A stretch of DNA of 64,000 nt, from the NCBI GenBank assembly GCA_029866125.1, contig JARWZZ010000015.1, forward strand, positions 410,701-474,700, read 5' to 3'. A program made the position numbers and the translations under genes. The DNA is from Limnobacter sp. Its GTDB lineage: Bacteria > Pseudomonadota > Gammaproteobacteria > Burkholderiales > Burkholderiaceae_B. This document shows positions 55,084-63,887 of this stretch, piece by piece. The notes beneath the pieces were generated by a model. The model saw only the letters and a program-made list of their open reading frames with translations, was not told the origin of the DNA and searched no databases. Position 1 is the first letter of the stretch. Each line of letters starts with the position of its first letter.

Positions 55084-55503
55084 TTAGTTTTCAACGAGCT
55101 CATCCAAGGTCCACACTCGGCACTGAGTCAATTCCCGAGCAAGTGTAGACAAACTGTGCGCCAAATCGTGAAACGGTTTGCGCATTTTCGGCGATGGCCA
55201 AAACAAACAACCCTCAAGCTCAGGCTTGGTTTTTAAAACCGCTTCAATTGCAGGTATGCAATCGTTCCACACCAAGGCGTTTGGCATCACATCCAATGCC
55301 CAGCGTATGCATTCTTTTTCCGCCTCCACAGAGCTGACTGCATGGCAAGGTGAACTGAATAACTGCACAACTTGCCCATCCACCACGCACACTGCGGCCA
55401 TTACATAACGCCCCTGCCCAGCGCCTGATGCATCCACCAACACGTGCCGCCCCCGCTCAAAAAAAGCAGGTGTTTTATGTTCAAGGGAAACGCGGTAAGC
55501 CAT
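55084..55503 (-). CDS. RNase H-like fold protein, orphan
   Basis: A 139-residue protein I assign by fold pattern. The acidic set Asp24 (VLVDASGAGQGRYVMAAV), Glu60 (SSVEAEKECIRWALD), Asp81 (ALVWNDCIPAIEAV) and Asp113 (FHDLAHSLST) falls in the order and spacing of RNase H-type active sites. True RNase HI members share these four acids and the DxLA end motif. It is convergent with the response-regulator gene, 4 bp apart. Whether it cuts RNA-DNA hybrids is unproven. Confidence 0.6.
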   Translation of the reverse strand: MAYRVSLEHKTPAFFERGRHVLVDASGAGQGRYVMAAVCVVDGQVVQLFSSPCHAVSSVEAEKECIRWALDVMPNALVWNDCIPAIEAVLKTKPELEGCLFWPSPKMRKPFHDLAHSLSTLARELTQCRVWTLDELVEN

Positions 55504-55875
55504 GGTTAGAGTTTTCTGAAGTGGTTCGATTGCTGATTGACTGCTTATTGTTAGCTTACTGTCTGCTCAATGTCTGTTCACCGCCAAAGCGCCCAACATC
55601 ATAATGCCACGGCACCAATAATGACCAGTAATTCCATAGCGCATCATTTTGGTGATTGCAATAGCTAATCGCACTTTGCTAGGGCGTAGGCTTTGGCGTG
55701 GCCAATTTGAGTAATCTCAAGTTTCTAGTCAGTATTCTTCTGACTGAATCCGATCAATTGTGTACGTTGAATTACACCAGTTTTTCAATTCGCATGCAGC
55801 AAGCACTTCGACTGGTCTGTGAATTGCGTCATGAAGCTCACGCACACTGCATCAACCAACCCATGAGGCTTCATC
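55504..55875. other. Intergenic stretch without a convincing gene
   Basis: This 372-bp gap between the RNase H-like gene and the lipase gene has a small open frame at 55698-55952, but it has a GTG start with no ribosome site, low-quality composition, and overlaps the lipase gene. I see no clear promoter or terminator hairpin. Confidence 0.5.
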
Positions 55876-56958
55876 ATGCACAGTCGACTATCCCGTCCAG
55901 TCAGTTCAGTGAGTATTCTCCTCGCAAGCGTTATTCTGGCGGCTTGTGGTAGTGATTCCACAACTTCCTCAGTGGCTGCAGACCCAGTTACCGCGGCCCG
56001 TGCCCTTCAAACTTCCCCCAGTTCAACTCCTCCACCTTTGGAAACACCTGTGGAAAAGCTGGAAGCGGCTTTGAAGTGCAGCGAATCATTCGGCCCTGAC
56101 TCCGGCCGTTCAGTGCTGTTTGTACCTGGCGCCACTCAAACTGTGGAAAGTAACTTCAGCTGGAACTACCTGCCCGCCATGGACAAAGAGGGCATCAGCT
56201 GGTGCGCAATCGACCTACCATTCAGCAACACCGGCGAACTTCAACTTTCCTCTGAATACATTACCCATGCCATTCGCAAAATGTTTGCAACCACCGGCAC
56301 CAAAATCGCGATTGTGGGTTTCAGCCAAGGTGGGGTCATGCCTCGCTGGTCGCTCAAGTATTTCCCAGACACACGCGGCATGGTTGAAGACATGATTGGC
56401 ATTGCAGCCGCCAACCACGGCTTGATTGAAACCAACGTTCTGTGCGCACCACCCGTCATCGGTTGCATCACCTCATTCACACAAATTGCTGTGGGCGCAA
56501 AATGGATGGATGCACTCAATATTGGCGGAGAAACCTTCAAAGGCATCGACTACACGCAGGTGTATACACGCACCGATGATGTGGCAGTGCCCAACTTTGA
56601 TGAAGCCAATGGCGTGTCAAGCCTGAGAACAGGCGACGGCAACAAGGTCAACATTGCCACCCAAGATGTGTGCCTCACCAATGTGGCAGATCACTTTGTG
56701 GTTGGCTCCTTTGACCCAGTCAGTTACGCCATCGTCAAAGATGCTTTGGACCACGAGGGCACCGCCAGTTTGGATCGGGTCTCTAAGCAAACCCCCGGCC
56801 TGTGCCTGGAAACCGCAATGCCTGGGGCCAATCCACTGACATTCCCAATCGATTTTGCGACCAAAATGATGTCGACCTTCGCGCAGTCCGTCACCCTGCA
56901 ACCCAAAAGCACCAGCGAACCTGCTTTGAAATGCTACGCAGGCGGTGAATGTAAATAA
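55876..56958 (+). CDS. Lipoprotein lipase resembling Candida antarctica lipase B
   Basis: A 360-residue exported hydrolase. The signal peptide ends at lipobox ILAAC (Cys24), with a Ser/Thr/Pro-rich linker to about residue 57. The catalytic domain has VLFVPGATQT (oxyanion), the elbow GFSQGG with Ser150, Asp234 in YTRTDDVAVP and His273 in VADHFVVGSF. Order, spacing and flanking words (ISWCAIDLPF, RWSLKYFPDTR) match those I recall for CALB, a fungal lipase. The ATG at 55876 follows GAGG at 7 nt. It probably sits on the outer membrane and acts on exogenous esters or amides. Confidence 0.82.
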   Translation: MHSRLSRPVSSVSILLASVILAACGSDSTTSSVAADPVTAARALQTSPSSTPPPLETPVEKLEAALKCSESFGPDSGRSVLFVPGATQTVESNFSWNYLPAMDKEGISWCAIDLPFSNTGELQLSSEYITHAIRKMFATTGTKIAIVGFSQGGVMPRWSLKYFPDTRGMVEDMIGIAAANHGLIETNVLCAPPVIGCITSFTQIAVGAKWMDALNIGGETFKGIDYTQVYTRTDDVAVPNFDEANGVSSLRTGDGNKVNIATQDVCLTNVADHFVVGSFDPVSYAIVKDALDHEGTASLDRVSKQTPGLCLETAMPGANPLTFPIDFATKMMSTFAQSVTLQPKSTSEPALKCYAGGECK

Positions 56959-56987
56959 TTCGGACCTAATACGCATCCTATGCGCAT

Positions 56988-58391
56988 CTAACGCAAGCCC
57001 AGCACTTCAGAGATAATCTGAAGTGCCGTTTGCATGCGCAAATCGTCGGCTGGGCCACCCAAACACAAGCGCACGCAGTGGGTGGACAGCAGGGTTGCAG
57101 GCTCTTTCGCATCCAGTACCTTACTCACGCAAAACATATCTGCACCAGCCACTGCCACACCTCGGGACAAAAGCTCCGCACAAAATGTGGGCCTCAACCA
57201 ATACTCAGGCAAATGCAACCACAAGTGAAACCCATCCGGGTGTGCATCAAACGCATACCCTTCCAAGTACTGGCCTGCCAACCGCTGCCTAGCTTGCCCG
57301 ATTGATCGAATTTGGGCCAAAGCCAAATGTGCTGTTCCATCCATTATCCAGTGACTGGCCAAGGCCACATTCAGTGGTGCAGCCATAATGGTGGTGGCCC
57401 GCAGGGCAGAGGCTAATCTCCTCGATTCAGCCACAGTGGGGCTTACGCAATAAGCCACCCTCAGGCCTGCACTGACTGTTTTGGACAATCCACTGACGTA
57501 AAAAACAATATCGGGTGCCAGGCTCGCAAATGGTGCAATGGGTTTGACGGGCAGCATGCCATAGGCATCGTCCTCAATGATTTTTACCCCAAACTTTCGG
57601 GCCACTTGAATCAACTCCAATCGCCGGCTGACTGGTACAGTCAACGTACTGGGGTTTTGGATGGTGGGGTTTAAATAAAGCGCCTTAACTTCACGGGCTC
57701 GACAGGCCGCCTCAAGCGCATCGGGTTGTACGCCGTCCTTGTCCATAGGCAAGCCACACAGTTGAATACCCAGTTGGGCGCTAATTGCTTTTACTCCCGG
57801 GTATGTAATTTCTTCACAGCACATCACATGGCCCGACCCAACCAGCGATGCAAACAAACCGCTGAGTGTGGGTTGAATGCCGGGTGTCACCAAAATTTGC
57901 TCACAATTGATATGGGGCAAAAGGGGTGAAAGCCAAGTGGCCGCAGCCTTTCTGTCCTCTTCTGCACCACCAAAGTCCTTATACCGCATCAGGCTGTGAA
58001 AATCCCCCTGCTCACTCACCGTTTTTATTCCGCGCCTGAACTGGCCCAGCAGGTGCTCCAGCCGGGGTTCTGGTGGCATGTTCATCGTCATTTCGATGAG
58101 TGAGGGCACACTCACCGCATCCTGAATGCTGCGTGTGCGAATAAAGCTACCCGACCCCGCTTTGGAAAAAATCAGCCCCCGGTGCTGCGCCTCGCTGTAG
58201 GCGCGTGCCACGGTGGTGTAGTCCAAGTTCAACGCCTTTGAAAGTTCGCGGATGGGCGGCAGCCTGTCATCCAAGTTCAAGTGCCCATCCTGTATGTCAC
58301 GAGCAATTGCATCCGCAAGTGCCAAGTAGGCAGGTTTATCCCGCACGCTGAGCACGTGGCTCCAGCGTTGGGCAATCTGGGATGCGGGCAT
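56988..58391 (-). CDS. MocR/GabR-type transcriptional regulator
   Basis: A 467-residue fusion of a GntR winged helix and a fold-I aminotransferase. The DNA-binding part covers about 20-85 (LPPIRELSKALNLDYTTVARAYSEAQHRG). In the PLP domain Asn246 (LNPTIQNPS), Asp275 (EDDAYG) and Lys304 (SGLSKTVSAGLR) are all conserved, so it should bind PLP. Such regulators control vitamin B6, GABA, taurine or polyamine genes. It is divergent from the DUF1223 gene (150-bp gap), which may be a target, but no typical repeats were seen there. Confidence 0.9.
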   Translation of the reverse strand: MPASQIAQRWSHVLSVRDKPAYLALADAIARDIQDGHLNLDDRLPPIRELSKALNLDYTTVARAYSEAQHRGLIFSKAGSGSFIRTRSIQDAVSVPSLIEMTMNMPPEPRLEHLLGQFRRGIKTVSEQGDFHSLMRYKDFGGAEEDRKAAATWLSPLLPHINCEQILVTPGIQPTLSGLFASLVGSGHVMCCEEITYPGVKAISAQLGIQLCGLPMDKDGVQPDALEAACRAREVKALYLNPTIQNPSTLTVPVSRRLELIQVARKFGVKIIEDDAYGMLPVKPIAPFASLAPDIVFYVSGLSKTVSAGLRVAYCVSPTVAESRRLASALRATTIMAAPLNVALASHWIMDGTAHLALAQIRSIGQARQRLAGQYLEGYAFDAHPDGFHLWLHLPEYWLRPTFCAELLSRGVAVAGADMFCVSKVLDAKEPATLLSTHCVRLCLGGPADDLRMQTALQIISEVLGLR

Positions 58392-58541
58392 AGTGACCTT
58401 CCTTGAACAACATCATCCTCAAATGAAGCAACAACCAAGCCAGCCAAAATATTGCATCTGTTGTAACCATTTCAGTCTCAAGGCGAATTGAGAGTGACGA
58501 GGCCCATGTAGCGAACCGCCTTGAGTACACACGGAGGCCAT

Positions 58542-59450
58542 ATGAGGCAATTTACACATCCAATACAATTCCCACCTTGTGGCCCAGCCCTCGGTCGGAT
58601 TGTCTTGTCGATTGCGATGGTTGGTCTTTTTCAACTCAGTCTCGGTTCCAGCCCTGCCATGGCCCAAAATGCGCAATGCACCTTCAAAAGCCCAGCCCAC
58701 CGCATGGTGGTGGCTGAGTTGTACACCTCCGAAGGTTGTAGCAGCTGCCCACCCGCCGACCGGTGGCTCAGCAAGGAGTTGAAAAACCCACTGCGCACTC
58801 AGCAAGTCCTTCCCTTGTCCTTTCATGTGGACTATTGGGATTACATCGGCTGGAAAGACCCCTATGCCAAGCCCCAATACACTGCAAGGCAATACAGCCA
58901 CAAAACAGCGGGTAACACCAAAATCATTTACACCCCGCAGTACTTATTTTCTGGCAAAGAAGCTCGTGAATGGCGTGATTTGGAGTCTTTCCGTCAACTG
59001 CTGGCCTCTAAAACCAAAGAGGCCCCACCATTGAACATACAACTCAGTTTCAAGGCGGCCTCGTCTCATTTGGGCTCATCCAATTTGGGCTCATCCAATT
59101 TGGGCTCAATAGGTGAGCTCCAATTAACCGTGCAAACTGAATGGTTTAATAAAGCAAACACCGCCGGTCGAGTGTATGTGGCCGTGTATGAGGATGGCTT
59201 AAGCCAAAAAGTCACCGCAGGTGAAAATCGGGGAGAGGCACTCAAGCACGATGGCGTAGTCCGGTCCCTCATCGGGCCCTACAAAGTCACACCCAATGCC
59301 CCTGTTGTGGTGCTGAAAGCTAGCTTGGAAACTGGATGGAATCGAAGTAATCTGGGTGTTGGCGTGTTTGTTGAGAATGAAGACGGTACCCAAGTTTTGC
59401 AGGCCTTGAACGCCCCCAACGCCCTGAAAAACACTTCGCAGTGCATTTAA
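58542..59450 (+). CDS. DUF1223 thioredoxin-like exported protein
   Basis: A 302-residue secreted protein. A signal peptide (GRIVLSIAMVGLFQLSLGSSPAMA) precedes VVAELYTSEGCSSCPPADRWL, the thioredoxin-like CxxC motif of DUF1223. YDYIGWKD-type residues follow (HVDYWDYIGWKDPYAKPQYT). The ATG at 58542 follows GGAGG at 4 nt, somewhat close; the frame extends to 58521. Residues near 175-192 carry three SSNLG-like copies encoded by a tandem DNA repeat. It precedes msrB and msrA on the same strand, so a redox role in the envelope is reasonable. Confidence 0.82.
   Translation: MRQFTHPIQFPPCGPALGRIVLSIAMVGLFQLSLGSSPAMAQNAQCTFKSPAHRMVVAELYTSEGCSSCPPADRWLSKELKNPLRTQQVLPLSFHVDYWDYIGWKDPYAKPQYTARQYSHKTAGNTKIIYTPQYLFSGKEAREWRDLESFRQLLASKTKEAPPLNIQLSFKAASSHLGSSNLGSSNLGSIGELQLTVQTEWFNKANTAGRVYVAVYEDGLSQKVTAGENRGEALKHDGVVRSLIGPYKVTPNAPVVVLKASLETGWNRSNLGVGVFVENEDGTQVLQALNAPNALKNTSQCI
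59068..59108 (+). repeat. 15-nt in-frame tandem repeat in the DUF1223 gene
   Basis: The unit ATTTGGGCTCATCCA occurs twice exactly (59068-59082, 59083-59097), with a partial third copy (to 59108). It encodes a flexible SSNLG repeat. Exact repetition implies recent slippage. Confidence 0.75.
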
Positions 59451-59531
59451 ACCGTCGTATTTAAACCTTTTATCGAAACAACTGTCTATTCCAAGCACAG
59501 GCAATCAGGAGACTCCATCAGGAGGATGATA

Positions 59532-60092
59532 ATGAAACACTTACCAGTCAAAACCAACAAATCAACTACTCTCAACGCAGGTCGACGAACTGTACTTCGA
59601 GTTGCGCTTGCCCAAATGGCCTTCGCTGGAGCAGCATTGGCATTTGGCAAAACAGTAGTCGCAGGAGAAAGCATGAAGAAGTTTACAAAATCCAAAGTCG
59701 AGTGGCTTAAAATAATCACCCCCGCACAGTACGATGTGCTGTTTGAAGAGGCCACTGAGCGCTCATTCTCCAGCCCACTGAATGAAGAAAAGCGCAAAGG
59801 CACATTCGTATGCGCCGCCTGCAACCAACCCCTGTTTAAGTCCGACACCAAGTACGACAGCGGCACAGGCTGGCCCAGCTTTTTTCAGCATTTGCCAGAC
59901 GCAATTGGTACAAAAACAGACTTCAAACTGCTTTACCCTCGCACTGAATACCACTGCAGCAACTGCGGCGGGCACCAAGGCCACGTGTTTGGCGATGGTC
60001 CAGCCCCAACCCGCAAACGCTATTGCAACAATGGCCTTGCGTTGAGTTTTATTCCTGATGGTCAGCCCCTACCTGCCATCCGAAAGTCTTAA
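59532..60092 (+). CDS. msrB: Peptide-methionine (R)-S-oxide reductase MsrB, probably exported
   Basis: A 186-residue enzyme that reduces methionine-R-sulfoxide in proteins. Zinc ligands are Cys94/Cys97 (FVCAACNQP) and Cys142/Cys145 (HCSNCGGHQGHVF). The catalytic Cys165 is in RYCNNGLALSF. The N-terminus has AGRRTVLRVALAQMAFAGAALA, a twin-arginine-like signal, so export by Tat is plausible. I start at 59532, since GGAGG lies 6 nt upstream; ATG 59526 is too close. It lies 26 bp before msrA. Confidence 0.9.
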   Translation: MKHLPVKTNKSTTLNAGRRTVLRVALAQMAFAGAALAFGKTVVAGESMKKFTKSKVEWLKIITPAQYDVLFEEATERSFSSPLNEEKRKGTFVCAACNQPLFKSDTKYDSGTGWPSFFQHLPDAIGTKTDFKLLYPRTEYHCSNCGGHQGHVFGDGPAPTRKRYCNNGLALSFIPDGQPLPAIRKS

Positions 60093-60118
60093 ATCCGGCA
60101 GTCAAAAGCGAGTTCAAA

Positions 60119-60712
60119 ATGAAGACAAAACTTTTAGCCAGCAGTGCCATCATGTTGGCCTGTACAGCACTTAGCTTGCAAGCCCAAGCCGCAACGCAAA
60201 CAGCAGTGTTTGGCGGTGGGTGTTTTTGGTGCGTGGAATCTGATTTTGACAAAGTACCTGGCGTCCTTAAAACCATTTCCGGCTTCGCCGGGGGGCCAGA
60301 AAAAGCACCCACCTATGAATCCGTCAGTGCTGGAAAAACGGGGCACACTGAAGTGGTGGAAGTGACCTACGACGACACCAAAGTCACCTACGCCCAGTTG
60401 GTTCAGTTCTTTTGGAAAACCATTGACCCTACGGTGAAAGACCGACAATTTTGCGACAGTGGCAAGCATTACCGCACAGGTTTTTACTACAAAACCCCGG
60501 AAGAAAAAGCCATTGCTGAGAAAAGCAAAGCGGCCTTAGAGGCCACCAAAAAATTCCCGGTGATTCACACCGAAGTGGCACCGGTTATTGGCTTTTACCC
60601 GGCTGAGGAATATCATCAAGATTACTACAAGAAAAACCCGATTCGCTACAACTACTACCGCACAGGTTGTGGGCGAGACAAACGCCTTGAAGAGCTGTGG
60701 GGTAAGAAATAG
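60119..60712 (+). CDS. msrA: Peptide-methionine (S)-S-oxide reductase MsrA, exported
   Basis: A 197-residue enzyme reducing methionine-S-sulfoxide. The catalytic motif is GGCFWCVE with Cys35 as nucleophile. FAGGPEKAPTYESVSAGKTGHTEVVEV and the C-terminal YNYYRTGCGRDKRLEELWG, with a resolving cysteine, match MsrA. The Sec signal peptide MKTKLLASSAIMLACTALSL ends at AQA, so this MsrA acts in the periplasm. It forms an operon with msrB and ends at a strong terminator. Confidence 0.92.
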   Translation: MKTKLLASSAIMLACTALSLQAQAATQTAVFGGGCFWCVESDFDKVPGVLKTISGFAGGPEKAPTYESVSAGKTGHTEVVEVTYDDTKVTYAQLVQFFWKTIDPTVKDRQFCDSGKHYRTGFYYKTPEEKAIAEKSKAALEATKKFPVIHTEVAPVIGFYPAEEYHQDYYKKNPIRYNYYRTGCGRDKRLEELWGKK

Positions 60713-60764
60713 TTCGCTCTACACAATTGAAGTACACAAATCCAAAGTATATACCTTGAAAAAG

Positions 60765-60812
60765 ACTGAGGCGGTGACGGCTCAATTGTAGCCCCACCGC
60801 CTCAGTTTGTTT
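60765..60812. terminator. Bidirectional terminator between msrA and ahpF
   Basis: The perfect 12-bp stem ACTGAGGCGGTG (60765-60776) pairs with CACCGCCTCAGT (60795-60806). On the plus strand TTGTTT follows, and on the minus strand CTTTTTC. It lies between convergent msrA and ahpF. Confidence 0.85.
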
Positions 60813-60842
60813 ACAGTAATCCAATTGATCCGTTGTTGATTA

Positions 60843-60886
60843 CTTATCGGCTGCTTATTGCCTACTTATCGCCTACTTATTGCCTA
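60843..60886. repeat. Four 11-bp tandem repeats at the ahpF 3' end
   Basis: Units CTTATCGGCTG, CTTATTGCCTA, CTTATCGCCTA and CTTATTGCCTA run without gaps. The last overlaps the ahpF stop codon (60877-60879). Confidence 0.75.
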
Positions 60887-62430
60887 ATCAAATGGTCAAA
60901 TGCACCCAGCGCTGCATTGGCACCTTCACCCATGGCAATGATAATTTGCTTGTAAGGCGCAGTGGTGCAGTCGCCCGCAGCAAACACGCCTTCCATGGAA
61001 GTTTCGCCATGCGAGCCCACTACCACTTCACCGTGCTTGCTCAGTTCCAGCGTGCCTTTCAACCAATCTGTGTTGGGCAGTAAACCGATCTGCACAAAAA
61101 TACCTTCTAGCTCAACGGTTTTGATTTCATCCGTAGCGCGGTCTTTGTATTTCAATCCATTCACCTTGCTGCCGTCGCCTGTGACTTCAGTGGTCAATGC
61201 ATTCATAATCACCGTCACATTGGGCAAGCTATAAAGCTTCTTTTGCAATACAGCATCGGCCTTCAGCTTGGTGTCAAATTCAAACAATGTGACATGCTTC
61301 ACAATGCCAGCCAAATCAATCGCTGCTTCCACGCCACTGTTGCCACCACCGATTACAGCAGTGCGTTTGCCTTTAAATAGAGGGCCATCACAATGCGGGC
61401 AGTAAGCCACGCCTTTGTTTCGGTATTCCTGCTCGCCCGGCACGTTCATTTCTCTCCAACGCGCACCTGTACTCAAAATGACTGTTTTGGAAGTCAGCTT
61501 CGCGCCATTCTCCAAGTCGAGCTCAATCAGTGAGCCTGATTTATTCATGGCTTTGACGCGTTGTAGGTTCATCACATCAATGTCATATTCTTTGACGTGT
61601 TGTTCCAATGCAGCCACAAGTTTAGGCCCTTCAGTTTCTTTGACAGAAATGAAGTTTTCAATGCCCAATGTGTCCAATACCTGACCGCCAAAGCGCTCGG
61701 TCACTACACCTGTCTTGACGCCTTTTCGTGCTGCATAAATTGCAGCGGCCGCACCGGCTGGGCCTCCACCCACGATCAACACATCAAACTCGCCTTTTGC
61801 ATTCAACTTGGCAGCGTCTTTTTCCTTGGCGCCCGTGTCCAGCTTGGACAGAATTTCTTCCATCAACATGCGGCCATTGCCAAAGCTTGCCCCGTCCCGG
61901 AAAGTGGTGGGTACAGCCATAATCTTGCGCTCTTCAACCAGCTGCTGAAACAGGGCCCCATCAACCATCGTGTGGGAGAAGCCAGGATTCAATGCCGAAA
62001 TGGTATTCAAGGCTTGAACAACATCCGGACAATTGTGGCAGCTCAAAGAGATGAATGTCTCAAAGTGTGCACCACCTTCTGGTGCTTGCAAATTCTTGAT
62101 TTGCTCAATCACTTCTGCATCTAATTTGGGTGGGTGTCCGCCCACGTGCAACAGCCCCAGCAACAAAGACGTAAATTCATGACCCATCGGCAAGCCAGCA
62201 AAACGTACCCGGCCTTCTTCACCCGCTTTCGCTACTGAGAAAGATGGGCGCATGGCATGAGCCCCATCCAGACGAATGTTCACTTTGTCAGAACAGTCTT
62301 TAATTTCATTCAGTAACTGCTCAATCTGACCCGCGGCTTCACTGTTGTCCAGCGATGCGACCAACTCAATGGGGTGGCGCAACATTTGCAGATAGGTTTT
62401 CAGTTGTTGTTTGATGTTAGCGTCAAGCAT
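60877..62430 (-). CDS. ahpF: Alkyl hydroperoxide reductase subunit F
   Basis: A 517-residue FAD/NADH disulfide reductase that recycles AhpC. The N-terminal domain has the active CHNC ([11 protein letters not shown], about residue 130). The FAD motif is [10 protein letters not shown], the second CxxC is CPHC (YCPHCDGP), and NAD binding is [10 protein letters not shown]. The C-terminal [14 protein letters not shown] binds FAD. It follows ahpC on the same strand after a 181-bp gap that contains a strong hairpin. Cytoplasmic. Confidence 0.95.
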   Translation of the reverse strand: MLDANIKQQLKTYLQMLRHPIELVASLDNSEAAGQIEQLLNEIKDCSDKVNIRLDGAHAMRPSFSVAKAGEEGRVRFAGLPMGHEFTSLLLGLLHVGGHPPKLDAEVIEQIKNLQAPEGGAHFETFISLSCHNCPDVVQALNTISALNPGFSHTMVDGALFQQLVEERKIMAVPTTFRDGASFGNGRMLMEEILSKLDTGAKEKDAAKLNAKGEFDVLIVGGGPAGAAAAIYAARKGVKTGVVTERFGGQVLDTLGIENFISVKETEGPKLVAALEQHVKEYDIDVMNLQRVKAMNKSGSLIELDLENGAKLTSKTVILSTGARWREMNVPGEQEYRNKGVAYCPHCDGPLFKGKRTAVIGGGNSGVEAAIDLAGIVKHVTLFEFDTKLKADAVLQKKLYSLPNVTVIMNALTTEVTGDGSKVNGLKYKDRATDEIKTVELEGIFVQIGLLPNTDWLKGTLELSKHGEVVVGSHGETSMEGVFAAGDCTTAPYKQIIIAMGEGANAALGAFDHLIRQ

Positions 62431-62503
62431 AGGTACTCCAGTGCAATGCCCATATGGGGGTTGCTTGAATCAATATTCAAGGGAATTGTTATTTCTCGGA
62501 TTC

Positions 62504-62533
62504 GAACGCCGCCCCCTTGTGAGGGGCGGGTTC
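62504..62533 (-). promoter_or_regulatory. Strong hairpin between ahpC and ahpF
   Basis: CCGCCCC (62509-62515) pairs with GGGGCGG (62523-62529), extended by GAAC/GTTC arms (62504-62507, 62530-62533) with one bulge. On the minus-strand transcript no T-run follows, so it is more likely an RNA processing, stability or attenuation element than a terminator. It could tune ahpF relative to ahpC. Confidence 0.5.
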
Positions 62534-62611
62534 ATTTTCACGGCGTGTGCGCCGATCTTCAAACTTGCAATCTTTACATCAAATTTGAACCATTGTTGGT
62601 TCAAGCAGTAT

Positions 62612-63175
62612 TTAGATCTTACCGACCAAGTCAAGTGATGGAGTCAGAGCAGCTTCGCCTGCTTTCCACTTGGCTGGACATGCCTGGTTGGGGTTTGCAG
62701 CTACATACTGAGCAGCTTGAATCTTGCGCTTCAGTTCAGATGCGTCACGGCCGATACCCAGGTCATGTACTTCGCACACTTTGATGATGCCCTGTGGGTC
62801 CATCACGAATGTACCGCGCAGTGCCAAGCCTTCTTCCTCAATCATCACGCCGAAATTGCGTGTGATTTGGCCTGTGGGGTCACCAATCATGGGGTAACGA
62901 ATCTTTGCGATGGTTTCAGAGGCATCGGCCCAGGCTTTGTGTACAAAGTGGGTGTCTGTGGATACAGAGAACACTTCCACGCCCATGGCTTGCAGTTCTT
63001 CGTACTGGTCAGCCAAATCGCCCAATTCTGTGGGGCATACAAATGTAAAGTCGGCTGGGTAGAAAAAGAACACAGACCATTTGCCTTTTACGTTGGCTTC
63101 AGTCAGTTGAACTTCCTTACCATTGACATAAGCAGTTGCTTTGAATGGCTTAATTTCGGTATTGATCAAGGACAT
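62612..63175 (-). CDS. ahpC: Alkyl hydroperoxide reductase subunit C (peroxiredoxin)
   Basis: A 187-residue 2-Cys peroxiredoxin that destroys H2O2 and organic peroxides. The peroxidatic Cys is in [12 protein letters not shown] (about residue 47) and the resolving Cys is in [11 protein letters not shown] (about 167). [24 protein letters not shown] is the AhpC-type segment. The start is clear. It is the first gene of the ahpC-ahpF unit. Confidence 0.97.
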   Translation of the reverse strand: MSLINTEIKPFKATAYVNGKEVQLTEANVKGKWSVFFFYPADFTFVCPTELGDLADQYEELQAMGVEVFSVSTDTHFVHKAWADASETIAKIRYPMIGDPTGQITRNFGVMIEEEGLALRGTFVMDPQGIIKVCEVHDLGIGRDASELKRKIQAAQYVAANPNQACPAKWKAGEAALTPSLDLVGKI

Positions 63176-63247
63176 GGTTAAAACCTCTCAAGTTAAAACA
63201 GGGTTAAGGCGGAGAGCAGAGCTCAGTAATTTGTCTTTCTGGACTGA

Positions 63248-63276
63248 ATATTAATCAAAAATGTGCGATTGAACAA
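63248..63276 (-). promoter_or_regulatory. Putative ahpC promoter
   Basis: On the minus strand the -35 is TTGTTC (63271-63276), a 17-bp spacer follows, and the -10 is TAATAT (63248-63253). The start codon is 73 bp downstream. Confidence 0.5.
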
Positions 63277-63297
63277 TTCAATTGGTCAAATAGTTTA

Positions 63298-63312
63298 ATA
63301 GTGTTTTTCTAT
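63298..63312 (-). promoter_or_regulatory. OxyR-like half-site upstream of ahpC
   Basis: ATAG-N7-CTAT, perfect for one OxyR dimer half of the ATAG-N7-CTAT-N7-ATAG-N7-CTAT consensus. It lies just upstream of the predicted -35, where OxyR activates. The second half is poor. Confidence 0.5.
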
Positions 63313-63511
63313 CGAATGATGATGTAACTCTTAACTCACTGATTTAAAAGAACTAAGCTGGCATTGGGTTTGAGAAATAATGAATTAGAGTAATCCTACT
63401 AGAGCTTGTGTAATGATTGTTTGTTGCTATGGAAAGATGTTGGGACCAGGGTGATTTTTGCTGAGAGGCCGGCTGCGTTTGCTGCGGCGCAATGCCTTGC
63501 CATTTGTGCTT

Positions 63512-63808
63512 TGCCGCTTGCCTCCGGGTTCCACGGCATGCTTGGATGGATCGGTGCAGATGTGTTTTGTCGCTTCTTGCTGCGATTTCAATGTCAATCG
63601 ACAGACCTCGTTCGCTCTTGCCGCCGCGTTTCTGTCACTCGCGGCTGCCTTTTCAATCGTAATCGACATACCGGAACGCTTGGTGCCGCGTTCCTGCCAA
63701 CCGTCGCTGCCTTTCTCAAGCGCAATCGACAGACCGGAACGCTTGGTGCCGCTTGTTTCCGGGCTCCACAGCGTTATTAGATTGATCGATGCAGATGTGT
63801 TTTGTCGC
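63512..63808. repeat. Degenerate nested repeats downstream of the ahpC promoter
   Basis: A 62-bp unit occurs at 63512-63573 and again, diverged, at 63747-63808; both end in GCAGATGTGTTTTGTCGC. Between them the word AATCGACANACC starts at 63596, 63661 and 63724, spaced 65 and 63 bp, with similar following sequence. Open frames cross the block on both strands, but the copies lie in different frames, so I do not call a gene. Confidence 0.7.
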
Positions 63809-63887
63809 CCGGCGCGTCCCCTGAATCGCTTATCCAGTTCTGTCCGATTGCGCTTGCGTGGCAGCTTGGGGCGGTGATAATGCTGGC

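Noticed and set aside
55698..55952. 84-residue open frame before the lipase gene
   Set aside because: GTG start without ribosome site, overlaps the lipase start, and the residues look random.
62490..62533. TTCGAATCC-like word near the ahp hairpin as a tRNA remnant
   Set aside because: Only a T-loop-like word is present on the minus strand. The stem does not pair and no other arms are found.
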